Shown here in pieces: positions 43,511-52,915 of a stretch of DNA of 64,000 nucleotides. Origin of the DNA: Phycisphaera sp. Its GTDB lineage: Bacteria > Planctomycetota > Phycisphaerae > Phycisphaerales > UBA1924. The notes below the pieces were generated by a model. That model saw nothing but the letters and a program-made list of their open reading frames with translations, was not told where the DNA came from and did not search any database. The stretch is from assembly GCA_020639255.1 (NCBI GenBank), contig JACKGZ010000005.1, positions 1-64,000 on the forward strand, written 5' to 3'. Made by a program: the position numbers and the translations under genes. Positions within the stretch are counted from its first letter, which is position 1. Each line of letters begins with the position of its first letter.

Positions 43511-44302
43511 TTATTCGCGGAGCCACCACAGCGCTTTGCGTCTTCTGCTGAAACCCGCCGCGTGATCGGCCTTCGATTGCGCGATCACCTCCATCGCCTC
43601 ATCGGGATCGTCGGTGAACTTCACGAGGTCGAGATCCGTCGGGTCGATCGCGCCCGCCTCGACGAGGTTGAACCTCGCAAAGTCCACGATCGGCTGCCAG
43701 TAGTCGCGGCCCATCAGGATGATCGGGAAGTGATGGAGCTTGCCGGTCTGAATCAGGACGAGGGTTTCAAAGACCTCGTCGAGTGTACCGAAGCCGCCCG
43801 GCATGACGACGAACGCGCATGAGTACTTCACGAGCATGACCTTGCGCACGAAGAAATACCGGAACTCCACGAATTTGTCGAGGTAGGGGTTGGGCTCCTG
43901 CTCCATCGGGAGCTCGATGTTGCAGCCGATTGACTTGCCCCCCGCGTCGCGGGCGCCGCGGTTGGCAGCCTCCATGATCCCGGGCCCGCCGCCCGTCATG
44001 ACCGCCAGGTCCATCTCCGCGATCCGCTTGCCCATGAGCCGAGCGAGCTCGTAGTGCGGGCTGCCCGAGTTGAACCTCGCCGAGCCGAAGACCGTCACGC
44101 ACGGCCCGACAAAGTGCAGCGCCCGGAAGCCTCGGATGAACTCCGCCGCGATGCGGACGACCCGCATGAACTCGGACCGACGAAAGCTCGGCCCCGCGAG
44201 CAGATCTCGCTCGATACCCTTTGGCGGTTCTTTGCCCCACCGGCTATGTGGGACTTTCGTCTTGAGATCGACCCGTGGTGACTGTTCGAGCTGCTCGTCC
44301 AA
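43511..44302 (-). CDS. LOG-family protein (TIGR00730-type)
   Basis: The 263-residue Rossmann-fold protein has the LOG signature PGGFGTLDEVFETL together with TGGGPGIMEAANRGA. LOG enzymes hydrolyse cytokinin riboside monophosphates and other nucleoside monophosphates to base plus ribose phosphate. TTG 44302 is preferred as the start; GTG 44356 is possible but would sit right against the tRNA gene. It is divergent from tRNA-Leu. Confidence 0.92.
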   Translation of the reverse strand: MDEQLEQSPRVDLKTKVPHSRWGKEPPKGIERDLLAGPSFRRSEFMRVVRIAAEFIRGFRALHFVGPCVTVFGSARFNSGSPHYELARLMGKRIAEMDLAVMTGGGPGIMEAANRGARDAGGKSIGCNIELPMEQEPNPYLDKFVEFRYFFVRKVMLVKYSCAFVVMPGGFGTLDEVFETLVLIQTGKLHHFPIILMGRDYWQPIVDFARFNLVEAGAIDPTDLDLVKFTDDPDEAMEVIAQSKADHAAGFSRRRKALWWLRE

Positions 44303-44356
44303 GTTCGTCCGCCTATCCGGTGTTCGGGGTGAGAAGGTTCGATAGGATAACAGCAC

Positions 44357-44442
44357 GGGCCCGTGGCGGAATCGGCAGACGCGACGGACTTAAAATCCGT
44401 TTTCCGGAAACGGGAGTGTGGGTTCGATTCCCACCGGGCCCA
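44357..44442 (+). tRNA. tRNA-Leu (anticodon UAA)
   Basis: This 86-nt class II tRNA has acceptor stem GGGCCCG/CGGGCCC, D-arm GCGGAATCGGCAGACGC, anticodon loop CTTAAAA (anticodon TAA at 34-36), a long variable arm, and T-arm GTGGG-TTCGATT-CCCAC. The discriminator base is A. The 3' CCA is not encoded (next bases TTG), so it must be added by the CCA enzyme. Confidence 0.95.
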
Positions 44443-44462
44443 TTGACTCGGAGCGTTCGATC

Positions 44463-46022
44463 GTGGCCACCTCGCAGAAAATGATCGAGTCGCTCTTGCA
44501 CAAGGCGGGCGAAGCGCAGCACCGGGGCGACCTCGATGCCGCCGAGCACGCGCTGAGCCAAGTCGTCAAACTGAGACCATCTCACGCGGGTGCCTGGAGC
44601 CGGCTCGCATCGATCCATCAGTACCGAGGCGACACGGCGCGTGCGCTGGCCGCGATCCGCAAGGCCGTGAAGGCCCAGCCCAAGGACGGCCGCCTGCAGC
44701 TCGCGCTCGCCGAGTGCTGCGAACTCGAGGGCGACGGCCAGGGCGCGCTCGAAGCGTACAGAGCCGCCGCCCAGCTCCTGCCCGCCGAGCCCCGCGGCCT
44801 CTGCGGCCGGGCTTCCGTCCTCGAACGCATGCACATGCTGGACGAGGCACGCGCCGCCGCCGAGCAGGCCGCCGCGACGTTCCCGGATTCTGCGATCGCC
44901 GCAACAATGCTCGCCCGTGTCCTGCGTCGTCAAGGCGAAACAGATCGGGCGTTCGAATTGCTCCGGGCGGCGCTCGATCGTTCGCCCAAGCCCGAGGACG
45001 AGTACCCCGCGGCGTTCGAACTCGGCAGGCTCCTCGACAAGTTAGGCCGGTACGACGACGCGTTCGCTGCGTTCCAGCGCGCCAACAGTGCGCAGGCGAA
45101 GGCTGCCAGTATCGACACGATCCCGCCCGACCCGGCGCTCGGCCTGTGCGACGAAGTCCGAACGTTCACAGCCGAGCAGTTCACGCAGTGGCGCAGCGAG
45201 GCCGAGCAGTCCAAAGGCACGCCCGAGCGCGTCGCGTTTCTTTTCGGCTTCCCTCGCTCGGGTACGACGATGACCGACCGCATCCTCGGCTCGCACCCGG
45301 ACGTCGTCATCCTCGAAGAACAGCCGACGATCCGCGAGATGCACGCGGCTCTGCACAGAGTCTCTCCCGACGGAAAGCCGATCCGCGACCTCTACCCCGT
45401 GATGACACAGGCCCAGGCTGAGATCCTGCGCGAGGCGTACCGGTCGGCCGTGCGTCAGCGGCTCTCGGCCAAGGACGCCCGTCGCTGGAAATCGGGCGAA
45501 CTGCTCGTGATCGACAAGTTCCCGCTCCAGATCACCGCGATCGGCACGATCTCGCGCGTGCTGCCATCGGCCAAGGTCATGGTCGCGCTCCGCGACCCAC
45601 GCGACGCGTGCCTGAGCGCGTTTATGCAGTCCTTCGGCCTCAACCGCTCGATGATGCAGATGCTCGACCTCGAACGAACCGCCTCGTACTACAACGCGGT
45701 CATGGGTATGTGGGCCGATGTGCGCGAACGCCTCGCACTCGACTGGCTCGAAGTGCGCTACGAGGACACAGTGGACGCCTTCGAGTCACAGGCGAGGCGC
45801 GTGCTCGACTTCCTCGGGCTGCCCTGGAGCGATGCGCTCGGCCAGTTCCACCGCCACCAGCCCGGCACGCTCGTCTCGACACCGAGCTACGAAGCCGTGA
45901 GCAGGCCCATCAACCGCGACGCGATCGGCCGCTGGAAGAACTACCGCCCGCACATCGCGGAACTGATCGGGGCACTGGCGCCGATGGTCAAGCGGTTCGG
46001 ATACGAACCAGCCGACGCGTGA
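44463..46022 (+). CDS. TPR-repeat sulfotransferase family protein
   Basis: The protein has 519 residues from GTG 44463, 20 nt after the tRNA. TPR repeats fill residues about 1-215. The sulfotransferase domain has the PSB loop FLFGFPRSGTTMTDRIL and the 3'-phosphate motif VALRDPRDACLSAFMQSF. It shares layout with 3715-5220 and 46023-47546. No signal peptide is seen, so it is probably cytosolic; the acceptor is unknown. Its stop is directly followed by the stop of the convergent gene. Confidence 0.87.
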   Translation: MATSQKMIESLLHKAGEAQHRGDLDAAEHALSQVVKLRPSHAGAWSRLASIHQYRGDTARALAAIRKAVKAQPKDGRLQLALAECCELEGDGQGALEAYRAAAQLLPAEPRGLCGRASVLERMHMLDEARAAAEQAAATFPDSAIAATMLARVLRRQGETDRAFELLRAALDRSPKPEDEYPAAFELGRLLDKLGRYDDAFAAFQRANSAQAKAASIDTIPPDPALGLCDEVRTFTAEQFTQWRSEAEQSKGTPERVAFLFGFPRSGTTMTDRILGSHPDVVILEEQPTIREMHAALHRVSPDGKPIRDLYPVMTQAQAEILREAYRSAVRQRLSAKDARRWKSGELLVIDKFPLQITAIGTISRVLPSAKVMVALRDPRDACLSAFMQSFGLNRSMMQMLDLERTASYYNAVMGMWADVRERLALDWLEVRYEDTVDAFESQARRVLDFLGLPWSDALGQFHRHQPGTLVSTPSYEAVSRPINRDAIGRWKNYRPHIAELIGALAPMVKRFGYEPADA

Positions 46023-47546
46023 TCAGGGCCTGGGCTGACCGGCCAAGCCCGCGCGGAGCGGCCCGATGTGGCTTTCGTAGTTCGACGCCCGGTCGAGCGA
46101 AGACGTATAGATCGGCCTGCGGACCTGATCGTTGCTCGCCGTCCGGGCGGCCTTCTGCACGCGGTCGAACCGCAGGCATGCGTCGTCCCACCCGAGCCCG
46201 ACGTGCTCGACAATGGCCCTCGCGCTCGTCTCAAGATCGCCCACGATGTCGCTATAGGTGACATCGAGAATCGACACACCAAGGTCGTCTGCGATCGAAT
46301 GCCAGTGCGCCATGAGCCGCTCGTAATCGCGGTAGAAACGCCCGAGGTTGTAGAGATCGTGCGAGTGCGGGTGGTTGCCGCCGAAGAACTGGAAATAGCT
46401 CGACAGGCACGCATCGGCCGGCTCGCGGACGGTGTGGATGATCTTCGCGCCGGGAAACATCGCAGCGATGATCGGTATGTGGAAGAAGTTGTAGGGCTGC
46501 TTGTCGGTGACGAGCGAGGCTGCCGCGTCACCGAGACGCTCCTGCACGCCTCGGATCATCGCGCCGTAGCTCTCGGTGGCTCTGTCAGCGAATTCCTGCG
46601 TGAACGCTGCCGGGTTCACCGCGAGCGGGCGGTTCGGACCCGATGCCGGATCGAGCGCCGCCGCGACGCGACCGATCCCCTGCTGCTCGCCGCACGCGCA
46701 CGCCTCGGGGTGCGCGCCGACGATGCGCTCGGCCAGGCTCGTCCCGGACCGCGGCATGCCCAGCACGAACACCACGCGCCGGCTCGCCTGAATCGTTGCC
46801 TTGGCGACCGCGCGGGCCGCTTCGGGCGTCCACGCTGCGATGAGTTCGTCCACGCGCTTCGAGTGCGCGTCGGGGTCGTAGGGCCTCGCCGCGATCGACT
46901 GCGACGCCGTGAAGTGTTTGAAGGCCTCGCCGTATCTGCCGAGACGGTCGCACAGCTCGCCCATGCGCCGGAACAGGATGCGTCGGCTCTCGGGGGCAAG
47001 GTTCGGGTTGTGCGTGAAGCGTTCGAGCAGGTCGTAGGCCTCCTGCTCGCGCCCCGTCGCCAAGGCTAGCCGCGCGAAGATGTACGCGGGCCCCGGATCG
47101 GACGACGCCCCGGCCCTGATGAGTGCCACCATCGGCGAGAGAATCTTGTCGGCTGTCTCGTAGTCGCCCTGATCCATGTGCCAGTTTGCGAGCTGACGGA
47201 TCGCGTAGCTGTTCTCGGGCTCGATCTCGATCGCCCGGCGCAGCTGCTCGTAGGCGCGTCCGTCGTCGCCGATGCGTGAGTACAGCTGGGCGAGCTCGAC
47301 GCGTGCGTGCACAAACTTCGGCTTGAGCTCGATCGTGCGCAGGAACGCGGCCTCGGCGGGGCGGTGCCTGCCCACAGCGTTCAGGCAGATCGCCGCGGTG
47401 AGCTGGATGTCGCCGTCGTTGTTCACATAGCCCGGGTCGGCCACGCGAACCTGGTCGAGAAGCGCAAGCGCCTGCGTCCATTGGCCGCTCGCCGCGTGCT
47501 TGCCGGCGTTCTGGATCATCTGCTCGATCTGCGGGTTGAAGTGCAA
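46023..47546 (-). CDS. TPR-repeat sulfotransferase, downstream of ccoS
   Basis: The protein has 507 residues from TTG 47546. AGGAG overlaps the ccoS stop codon, 6 nt upstream, so it reads as the last gene of the cbb3 oxidase operon. TPR repeats (about 1-220) are followed by a sulfotransferase domain with VFVLGMPRSGTSLAERIV and IIHTVREPADACLSSYFQ. It is the third paralogue in the window. The link to the oxidase may be functional or simply read-through. Confidence 0.87.
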   Translation of the reverse strand: MHFNPQIEQMIQNAGKHAASGQWTQALALLDQVRVADPGYVNNDGDIQLTAAICLNAVGRHRPAEAAFLRTIELKPKFVHARVELAQLYSRIGDDGRAYEQLRRAIEIEPENSYAIRQLANWHMDQGDYETADKILSPMVALIRAGASSDPGPAYIFARLALATGREQEAYDLLERFTHNPNLAPESRRILFRRMGELCDRLGRYGEAFKHFTASQSIAARPYDPDAHSKRVDELIAAWTPEAARAVAKATIQASRRVVFVLGMPRSGTSLAERIVGAHPEACACGEQQGIGRVAAALDPASGPNRPLAVNPAAFTQEFADRATESYGAMIRGVQERLGDAAASLVTDKQPYNFFHIPIIAAMFPGAKIIHTVREPADACLSSYFQFFGGNHPHSHDLYNLGRFYRDYERLMAHWHSIADDLGVSILDVTYSDIVGDLETSARAIVEHVGLGWDDACLRFDRVQKAARTASNDQVRRPIYTSSLDRASNYESHIGPLRAGLAGQPRP

Positions 47547-47555
47547 CGTCGGCTC

Positions 47556-47735
47556 CTACTTCTTCTCGGCGCTGGTGCGTTTGGCGGCCTTGGTATCGTC
47601 GTCCTCGAAGAGAATCCGCGAGGCTGGCGTGTCGAGGTCGTCCATCTGGCCCGTGCGGACCGTCCACATGAACGCCGCGATCGCCAATCCCGCGAAGACG
47701 AAGGCCAGCGGGATGACGATCCAGAGCACGCTCAC
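47556..47735 (-). CDS. ccoS: cbb3 oxidase maturation protein CcoS
   Basis: The 59-residue protein starts at GTG 47735 (47729 is an alternative). It has one TM segment (SVLWIVIPLAFVFAGLAIAAFMW) and then TVRTGQMDDLDTPASRIL, the typical CcoS pattern: helix, then a short 'GQFDDLDTPAxRIL' tail. CcoS is needed to mature cbb3-type cytochrome c oxidase. It follows ccoI by 6 nt. Confidence 0.9.
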   Translation of the reverse strand: MSVLWIVIPLAFVFAGLAIAAFMWTVRTGQMDDLDTPASRILFEDDDTKAAKRTSAEKK

Positions 47736-47741
47736 GCCTGA

Positions 47742-50165
47742 TTATTGCTCGGCCGCGAAGGTTCGGGCACGCAGCGCGATCACGAGCACGGTCAGCGAGC
47801 TGACGGGCATGAGAAACGCCGCGACCAGGGGCGTCAGCACGCCCGCCATCGCCAGCCCCGCCGCGACGAGGTTGTACCCGAGGCTCGCCGCCAGACTCCG
47901 CTTGACGACCGAAACCGTGCGCCCGGCACCTGTGAGCAGGCCCGGCAGAACACCGAGATCATCGCCCACGATGTAGGCGTGGGCCGCCGCGAGCGAGGCC
48001 TCGGCGCCGCCCTGGAGCGCGACGCCGAACGAGGCCTTGGCGAGCGCCGCAGCGTCGTTGACGCCGTCGCCCACCATGACGACCGGGCCCTCTGCCTTTG
48101 CCTCGGTGACCGCCGCGATCTTGCCCTCGGGGCTCATGCCGCCCCGCGCAAGCCCGGGTTCGATGCCGAGCCTCGCCGCCACCGCGTCGACGACGTCCTG
48201 GCGATCACCCGAAAGAATGCCCACGCGCCAGCCCATCGCGCCCAGCCGGCGGACGATGCCCTCGGCCTCGGGGCGCAGCTCATCGCCCAGCACCGCGAGC
48301 GCCACGACCTTGTCATCTCGCGCAATGAGAATCGGTGTGTGCCCCTCGCGCGCCGCGTCGCGTGCATAGTCCGCAAACTCGCTCGGTACACTTACGCCGA
48401 TCGCACTCATCAGCGCCGCCGACCCCGTGGCATAACGCTCACCTTCCATCACACCCACCGCGCCAAGGCCCACACGGTGATCGATCTCGACGAACTCGAT
48501 TGGAGTTTCAGCTTCGCACTCGGCGAGCGTTTGCGCGATCGGATGCTGCGAGCCGCGTTCGAGTGCGGCGATGACCGGGCGGACACTTTCATCTCCGGTC
48601 CATCGCAAACACCGGAACTCGCCCCGTGTGAGCGTGCCCGTCTTATCGAGCAGCACGAGCCCGGGTGTGGTGATGTCCTCGAAGGCGCCTGCGCCCTTGA
48701 TCAGCACACCCCGGCGTGCCGCGCGCCCCACCGCGACCGCCGTCACGAGAGGCGTCGCCATCGCGAGCGCACACGGGCAACACACGATCAGCAGCGCCGT
48801 CGCGTGCCCGATCGCCGGCTCGATCCCTCGCGGGAGCCAGATCGCGAGCGTGATGCCTGCAAGCCCGAGCACCGCCGCCACGAAAGCCCCCGCGATGCGG
48901 TTGGCGTGCCCGATGACGGGCGTCTGCTCGCGCGCGTGGCGCTCGATGTCGCGCATCACCTGTCCGAGCCTGGTCTGATCCCCCACCGCCTCGGCGAGCA
49001 CACGCACCGGGGCCGACAGGTTCACCGTGCCCGCCGTCACACGATCGCCCTGCGCCATCGCCACGGGCCTGGCCTCGCCCGTCATGACGGACTGATCCAT
49101 GTGCGACGTGCCCGAGACGATCACGCCGTCGACCGGCACGGACTCGCCCGCGAGCACCTCGACGTGCATGCCGGACGTCACGCCCTCGATCGGCTCGTCT
49201 CGCACGACGCCCTCGTCATCGACGACGTGCGCCGAGGCGGGCGTGAGCGCAAAGAGCAGCTCGAGCGCATCGGCCGCTGCCCGTTGCCCACGCTGCTGGA
49301 GCCAGCGCCCGATCAACAGCAGGAACACGAGCATCGTGATCGAGTCGAAGTACACCTCGCCCGCGTCGCGCATCGCGTTGACCACCCCGACGACGAGCCC
49401 GACCGCGAGCGCGAGCGCTATGGGCATATCGAGGTGCCACGTCCGTGTGCGGATCGCCGCCAACGCCCCCTGAAAGAACACTCGCCCGGGCCAGAACACG
49501 CTCAGGATCCCGAGTGCCCCGCTGATCAGGCGGAAGGCCATCTTCGTGCCCGCGTCCATGCCCTCGAACATGCCCGCGTAGAGCGCCACCGCCAGCAGCA
49601 TCGCGTTGCCCGCGAACGCGCCGGCGATCCCGATGCGGATCAGCGCGCGCCGATCCGACTGCCTGCGGATCGCCCGCTGCGAGCCCCGGCTCGGTGGGTG
49701 CGATCGGTACCCGAGTGAATCGATCGCCCGCGCCACCTCCGACAGCTTCACGCGATCCGGGTCCCACGTCAGGCGCACGAGCGAACGCCCAAGATCAAGA
49801 CGCGACTCGATCAATCCATCCACGATCTGCGGCACACGCTCCACGAGCCACACGCAAGCCGCGCAGTGCACACCCTCAAGATACAGCTCGCACGAGGCGA
49901 GCCCCGTCTCCTCATTCACGCGAACGTGCACACGCCAGAACGCCTCGGCATCGAACTCCTCGTACCGGCTCCCCGTCGAGCGAGCAGGCTTTGATCCCGC
50001 GTCGAGCTTCTCGCGCAGCTCGTAGTACGCGCCGAGCCCGCACGCCTTGATCGCCTCGTGAGCCGTGTGACACGCGTTGCAGCAGAACTGCTCGTCGCGC
50101 CCGGGCTCGACGAGCCCTCTGGGCACAACAAGCCCGCAGTGCGTGCAATGAACGCCAGTCTCCAT
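47742..50165 (-). CDS. ccoI: cbb3 oxidase copper P-type ATPase CcoI/FixI
   Basis: The protein has 807 residues from ATG 50165. It begins with CTHC (7-10) and FCCNACHTAHE, then a heavy-metal-associated domain with GVHCAACVW. The P1B-ATPase core has the membrane metal site CCPCALAMATPL, phosphorylation site DKTGTLTRGE and hinge GDGVNDAAAL. CcoI supplies copper for cbb3 oxidase assembly from the cytosol side. It is the standard gene in cco operons. Confidence 0.95.
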   Translation of the reverse strand: METGVHCTHCGLVVPRGLVEPGRDEQFCCNACHTAHEAIKACGLGAYYELREKLDAGSKPARSTGSRYEEFDAEAFWRVHVRVNEETGLASCELYLEGVHCAACVWLVERVPQIVDGLIESRLDLGRSLVRLTWDPDRVKLSEVARAIDSLGYRSHPPSRGSQRAIRRQSDRRALIRIGIAGAFAGNAMLLAVALYAGMFEGMDAGTKMAFRLISGALGILSVFWPGRVFFQGALAAIRTRTWHLDMPIALALAVGLVVGVVNAMRDAGEVYFDSITMLVFLLLIGRWLQQRGQRAAADALELLFALTPASAHVVDDEGVVRDEPIEGVTSGMHVEVLAGESVPVDGVIVSGTSHMDQSVMTGEARPVAMAQGDRVTAGTVNLSAPVRVLAEAVGDQTRLGQVMRDIERHAREQTPVIGHANRIAGAFVAAVLGLAGITLAIWLPRGIEPAIGHATALLIVCCPCALAMATPLVTAVAVGRAARRGVLIKGAGAFEDITTPGLVLLDKTGTLTRGEFRCLRWTGDESVRPVIAALERGSQHPIAQTLAECEAETPIEFVEIDHRVGLGAVGVMEGERYATGSAALMSAIGVSVPSEFADYARDAAREGHTPILIARDDKVVALAVLGDELRPEAEGIVRRLGAMGWRVGILSGDRQDVVDAVAARLGIEPGLARGGMSPEGKIAAVTEAKAEGPVVMVGDGVNDAAALAKASFGVALQGGAEASLAAAHAYIVGDDLGVLPGLLTGAGRTVSVVKRSLAASLGYNLVAAGLAMAGVLTPLVAAFLMPVSSLTVLVIALRARTFAAEQ

Positions 50166-50187
50166 GCGTGACGATATCGCCTTCGCG

Positions 50188-50946
50188 CTAGCGGCCCGTG
50201 ACATCGCCGGCCTCACCGGTATGCGAAGCCGGCAACACGTGCGCCACACGATCAGCCGACGGCAGCATATGATGCGTCCGTCCGAGAGCCGTGAGGACAC
50301 CCATCGTCACGATCGCGACAGCCATCGCGCCGGGGATGTACCGACCCAGCGTGCCCGCCAGCGCCTGCACGCCCGTGCCGACCGCGATCATCACGGGCAA
50401 TGTGCCCACCCAGAACGCCGCCATTGTGATCGCGCCCGCGAGCGGGTGCGCCGTGCCCGCCGCGACAAGCGCGAAGGCGTAGAGCCAGCCGCAGGGCAGA
50501 AGCCCCGTCATGAGACCGATGACAAGCGACCGCCTAACGGGCGTCAGCTTCGACGCGAGGCTGTGCGCTTTGATGAATGCCTTCTGCATGAACCCGGGCG
50601 AAGCCGCCCTCGGCACGCGCACGCCCGCGATCCGCAGGAGCGAGATGAGCCCCACGACGATCATCGTCGAAGCTGCCAGCAGCACCGCCGCTTTGTGCAA
50701 GCCCACGGCCTTGCCGCCCAGATCCACCGCGCTGCCCGCGAGCCCAAAGCCCGCGCCGATCAGCGAATATACGCCGAGCCGACCCAGGTGATACGCCGCC
50801 TGGAGCCTGACCTTCGACACAGGCTTGTCGTGCCCGACCCCCACCGCCATCGCGACGAACGCGCCGCACATCCCAGCGCAGTGCAGGCTGCCGACGAGGC
50901 TCGCCAGCAGCACCGCGCCGATCATGGGGATCAGTTCCGCGTTCAA
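50188..50946 (-). CDS. TauE/SafE-family membrane protein in cco operon
   Basis: The 252-residue polytopic protein has six or seven TM segments and conserved Cys/His stretches SLHCAGMCGAFVAM and TGLLPCGWLYAF. Members of this family (sulfite exporter TauE/SafE or DsbD-like) are often found between ccoH and ccoI and may move copper or reduce thiols during oxidase assembly. It starts at 50946 with a 4-nt overlap of the ccoH stop. Confidence 0.87.
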   Translation of the reverse strand: MNAELIPMIGAVLLASLVGSLHCAGMCGAFVAMAVGVGHDKPVSKVRLQAAYHLGRLGVYSLIGAGFGLAGSAVDLGGKAVGLHKAAVLLAASTMIVVGLISLLRIAGVRVPRAASPGFMQKAFIKAHSLASKLTPVRRSLVIGLMTGLLPCGWLYAFALVAAGTAHPLAGAITMAAFWVGTLPVMIAVGTGVQALAGTLGRYIPGAMAVAIVTMGVLTALGRTHHMLPSADRVAHVLPASHTGEAGDVTGR

Positions 50947-51443
50947 CCCGCCCAGCCCGTCTCGGTCGAGGTGAACACGTCATCGCCCCGTGTGACGCGC
51001 AGGCGCAGCGTCCATTGCCCCTCGCGGGTCATCGCAGCGCCGGCCGTGTACCGCCCGGGCGCGATCTCGACAAGATCGAACGCGATCGTCTCTTTGCGCC
51101 TCGCGTTGTGAAAGCAGAACACCTCCACATTCGCGCCCTCGATCGCCCGGCCCTCGTCGTCCGCTAGGAGCGCCGTCACCGAGCGTTCGCCCCGACCGTC
51201 GAGCTGCTTGGAGAGCTGAACCTCGGTGGTCCACCCGAGTTCGCGGTTCTTCTCGAGCTGCGCAGCCGTCTCGTCCCACGCGACCGCTTTGGCGAAGTAA
51301 TCCTCTTCGAGCCCGAACGACGGGTCGTTCGTCGCGAGCGTCACTGTCACCACCGCAATCGTCAGGCTCATTCCGATCAGCACGAACACCAAACCCGGAA
51401 ACGGCCAGAAGACTCGCGGATGTGCGGTTTCCTGCTCAGCCAT
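50943..51443 (-). CDS. ccoH: cbb3 oxidase assembly protein CcoH/FixH
   Basis: The 166-residue protein has one N-terminal TM segment (WPFPGLVFVLIGMSLTIAVVTVTLA). A periplasmic region begins DPSFGLEEDYFAKAVAWDET, the FixH signature, and an Ig-like domain follows (VTALLADDEGRAIEGANVEVF...). It overlaps ccoG by 8 nt and the TauE-like gene by 4 nt. FixH is required for cbb3 assembly. Confidence 0.9.
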   Translation of the reverse strand: MAEQETAHPRVFWPFPGLVFVLIGMSLTIAVVTVTLATNDPSFGLEEDYFAKAVAWDETAAQLEKNRELGWTTEVQLSKQLDGRGERSVTALLADDEGRAIEGANVEVFCFHNARRKETIAFDLVEIAPGRYTAGAAMTREGQWTLRLRVTRGDDVFTSTETGWAG

Positions 51444-52878
51444 CGCTGGACTCCTTTGTTTGCGTTGGCTTGTAGACCGGCGCGATCATGCGGTACTTCA
51501 CGTCTTTCGTGTAGCCGGCTTCGTCCGTCACTCGGATTGTGACATCTCGCTCGCCCGTCGGAAACGACGAGCCCGGCGCCTTGAGCAGCATCGGTCGCCC
51601 GAGCGTCTCCTGGGGTTCAACGACAAACGCCTCACCCGAGATCTCAACCACGCCGCCGTCCACATCCACGAGTTCGAAGGCGTACTCGGTGTCCTCGGGC
51701 CTGCGGTTCTGCACCTTCACCGTCACCGCGTTGACAACCGAACCGTCCTCCAGCAACGCGAACGGCGCACCGCGTTGGCGCAGGATCGAGATATACGCCG
51801 GTGCCCGTGTGAGCAGCACGAATGTGAACGCGGAGAGCAGACCCGTGATGATCGTGGGATAGATCATCGTTCGCGGGCGCAGGATTCTGGACTTCTTCCC
51901 GTCGATCACAGCCGCCTGTGAGCCGTAGCGGATCAGCCCGCGCGGCCGACCGATCTTGTCCATGATCGCATCGCACGCATCGATGCACTGGGCGCAGTTC
52001 ACGCACTCGAGCTGCAAGCCGTCGCGGATGTCGATGCCCGTCGGGCATGTCGTGACGCACATCTTGCAGTCGATGCAGTCGCCCTGGGCCTGCTCGTCCG
52101 GCAGCACCTTGAGCGAGACGTCGCCCTCAGCCTTCGCGGCCCGCTTCTTCTTGCCTCTGGGTTCGCCGCGTTTCTCGTCATACGTGATGATCAGCGAGTT
52201 GCGGTCGAGCATGACCGACTGAAACCGGCCGTAGGGGCACGCGACGATGCAGACCTGCTCGCGGAAGAACGCGAAGTCGAACATCATCAGGAACGTCGTG
52301 ATCGCCATCACCAGGAATCCGACCGGGTGCGTGAAGGGCGAGCCCGTCATCCACTTGAAAAGGTTGTCCGTCCCGACGAAGTACGCGATGAACGTGTTGG
52401 CCAGAAAGAACGAGACGAGCAGGTACGTCACCAGCTTGGCCGGTTTGCGCCAGGCGCCCTGCTTCGCTTTGCGACCCGGCGCTCCCTCGAAGAACCTTTC
52501 GATCGGACGGTAGACGAATTCCAGATAGATCGTCTGCGGGCAACCCCAACCGCACCATACTCGCCCGAACAGCGCCGTCAGAAAGAAAACCGACAAGAAC
52601 ACGCTCAGCATCAGAAGCGCAAACAGCAGCGTGTCGGTCGGATAGAGCGTCACACCGAAAAACGTGAACTCACGGTGCATCAGATCCAGCAGGATCGGCG
52701 GCTTGCCCATGATCCGCAGATGCGGAATCGTGCAGAAAAACGCGATGAGCGTGTAGCCCACCGCGCGTCTGCGATTCAGAAACCTGCCGGGCGAAACCTT
52801 CGGCTTGAGCCACCGACGCGAACCGTCGGCGTTGAGCGTTGAGAGCACCTGAATATCAGGATTTGGGGCGCCGGACAT
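51436..52878 (-). CDS. ccoG: cbb3 oxidase accessory protein CcoG/RdxA
   Basis: The 480-residue membrane protein has several TM segments and two Fe-S cysteine groups: the sequence from GRVWCGWGCPQTIYLEFVYR, and DCIDCKMCVTTCPTGIDIR with CVNCAQCIDAC. The C-terminal Ig-like domain is typical of RdxA/CcoG, a copper reductase for cbb3 biogenesis. ATG 52878 has AAGGTG upstream. It follows ccoP by 37 nt. Confidence 0.95.
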   Translation of the reverse strand: MSGAPNPDIQVLSTLNADGSRRWLKPKVSPGRFLNRRRAVGYTLIAFFCTIPHLRIMGKPPILLDLMHREFTFFGVTLYPTDTLLFALLMLSVFLSVFFLTALFGRVWCGWGCPQTIYLEFVYRPIERFFEGAPGRKAKQGAWRKPAKLVTYLLVSFFLANTFIAYFVGTDNLFKWMTGSPFTHPVGFLVMAITTFLMMFDFAFFREQVCIVACPYGRFQSVMLDRNSLIITYDEKRGEPRGKKKRAAKAEGDVSLKVLPDEQAQGDCIDCKMCVTTCPTGIDIRDGLQLECVNCAQCIDACDAIMDKIGRPRGLIRYGSQAAVIDGKKSRILRPRTMIYPTIITGLLSAFTFVLLTRAPAYISILRQRGAPFALLEDGSVVNAVTVKVQNRRPEDTEYAFELVDVDGGVVEISGEAFVVEPQETLGRPMLLKAPGSSFPTGERDVTIRVTDEAGYTKDVKYRMIAPVYKPTQTKESSDG

Positions 52879-52915
52879 ATCACACCTTTCAGACGCCGCT
52901 GTGTGTCACACCGGC

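Noticed and set aside
47745..49718. 657-residue open frame opposite ccoI
   Set aside because: It is an Arg/His-rich shadow of ccoI.
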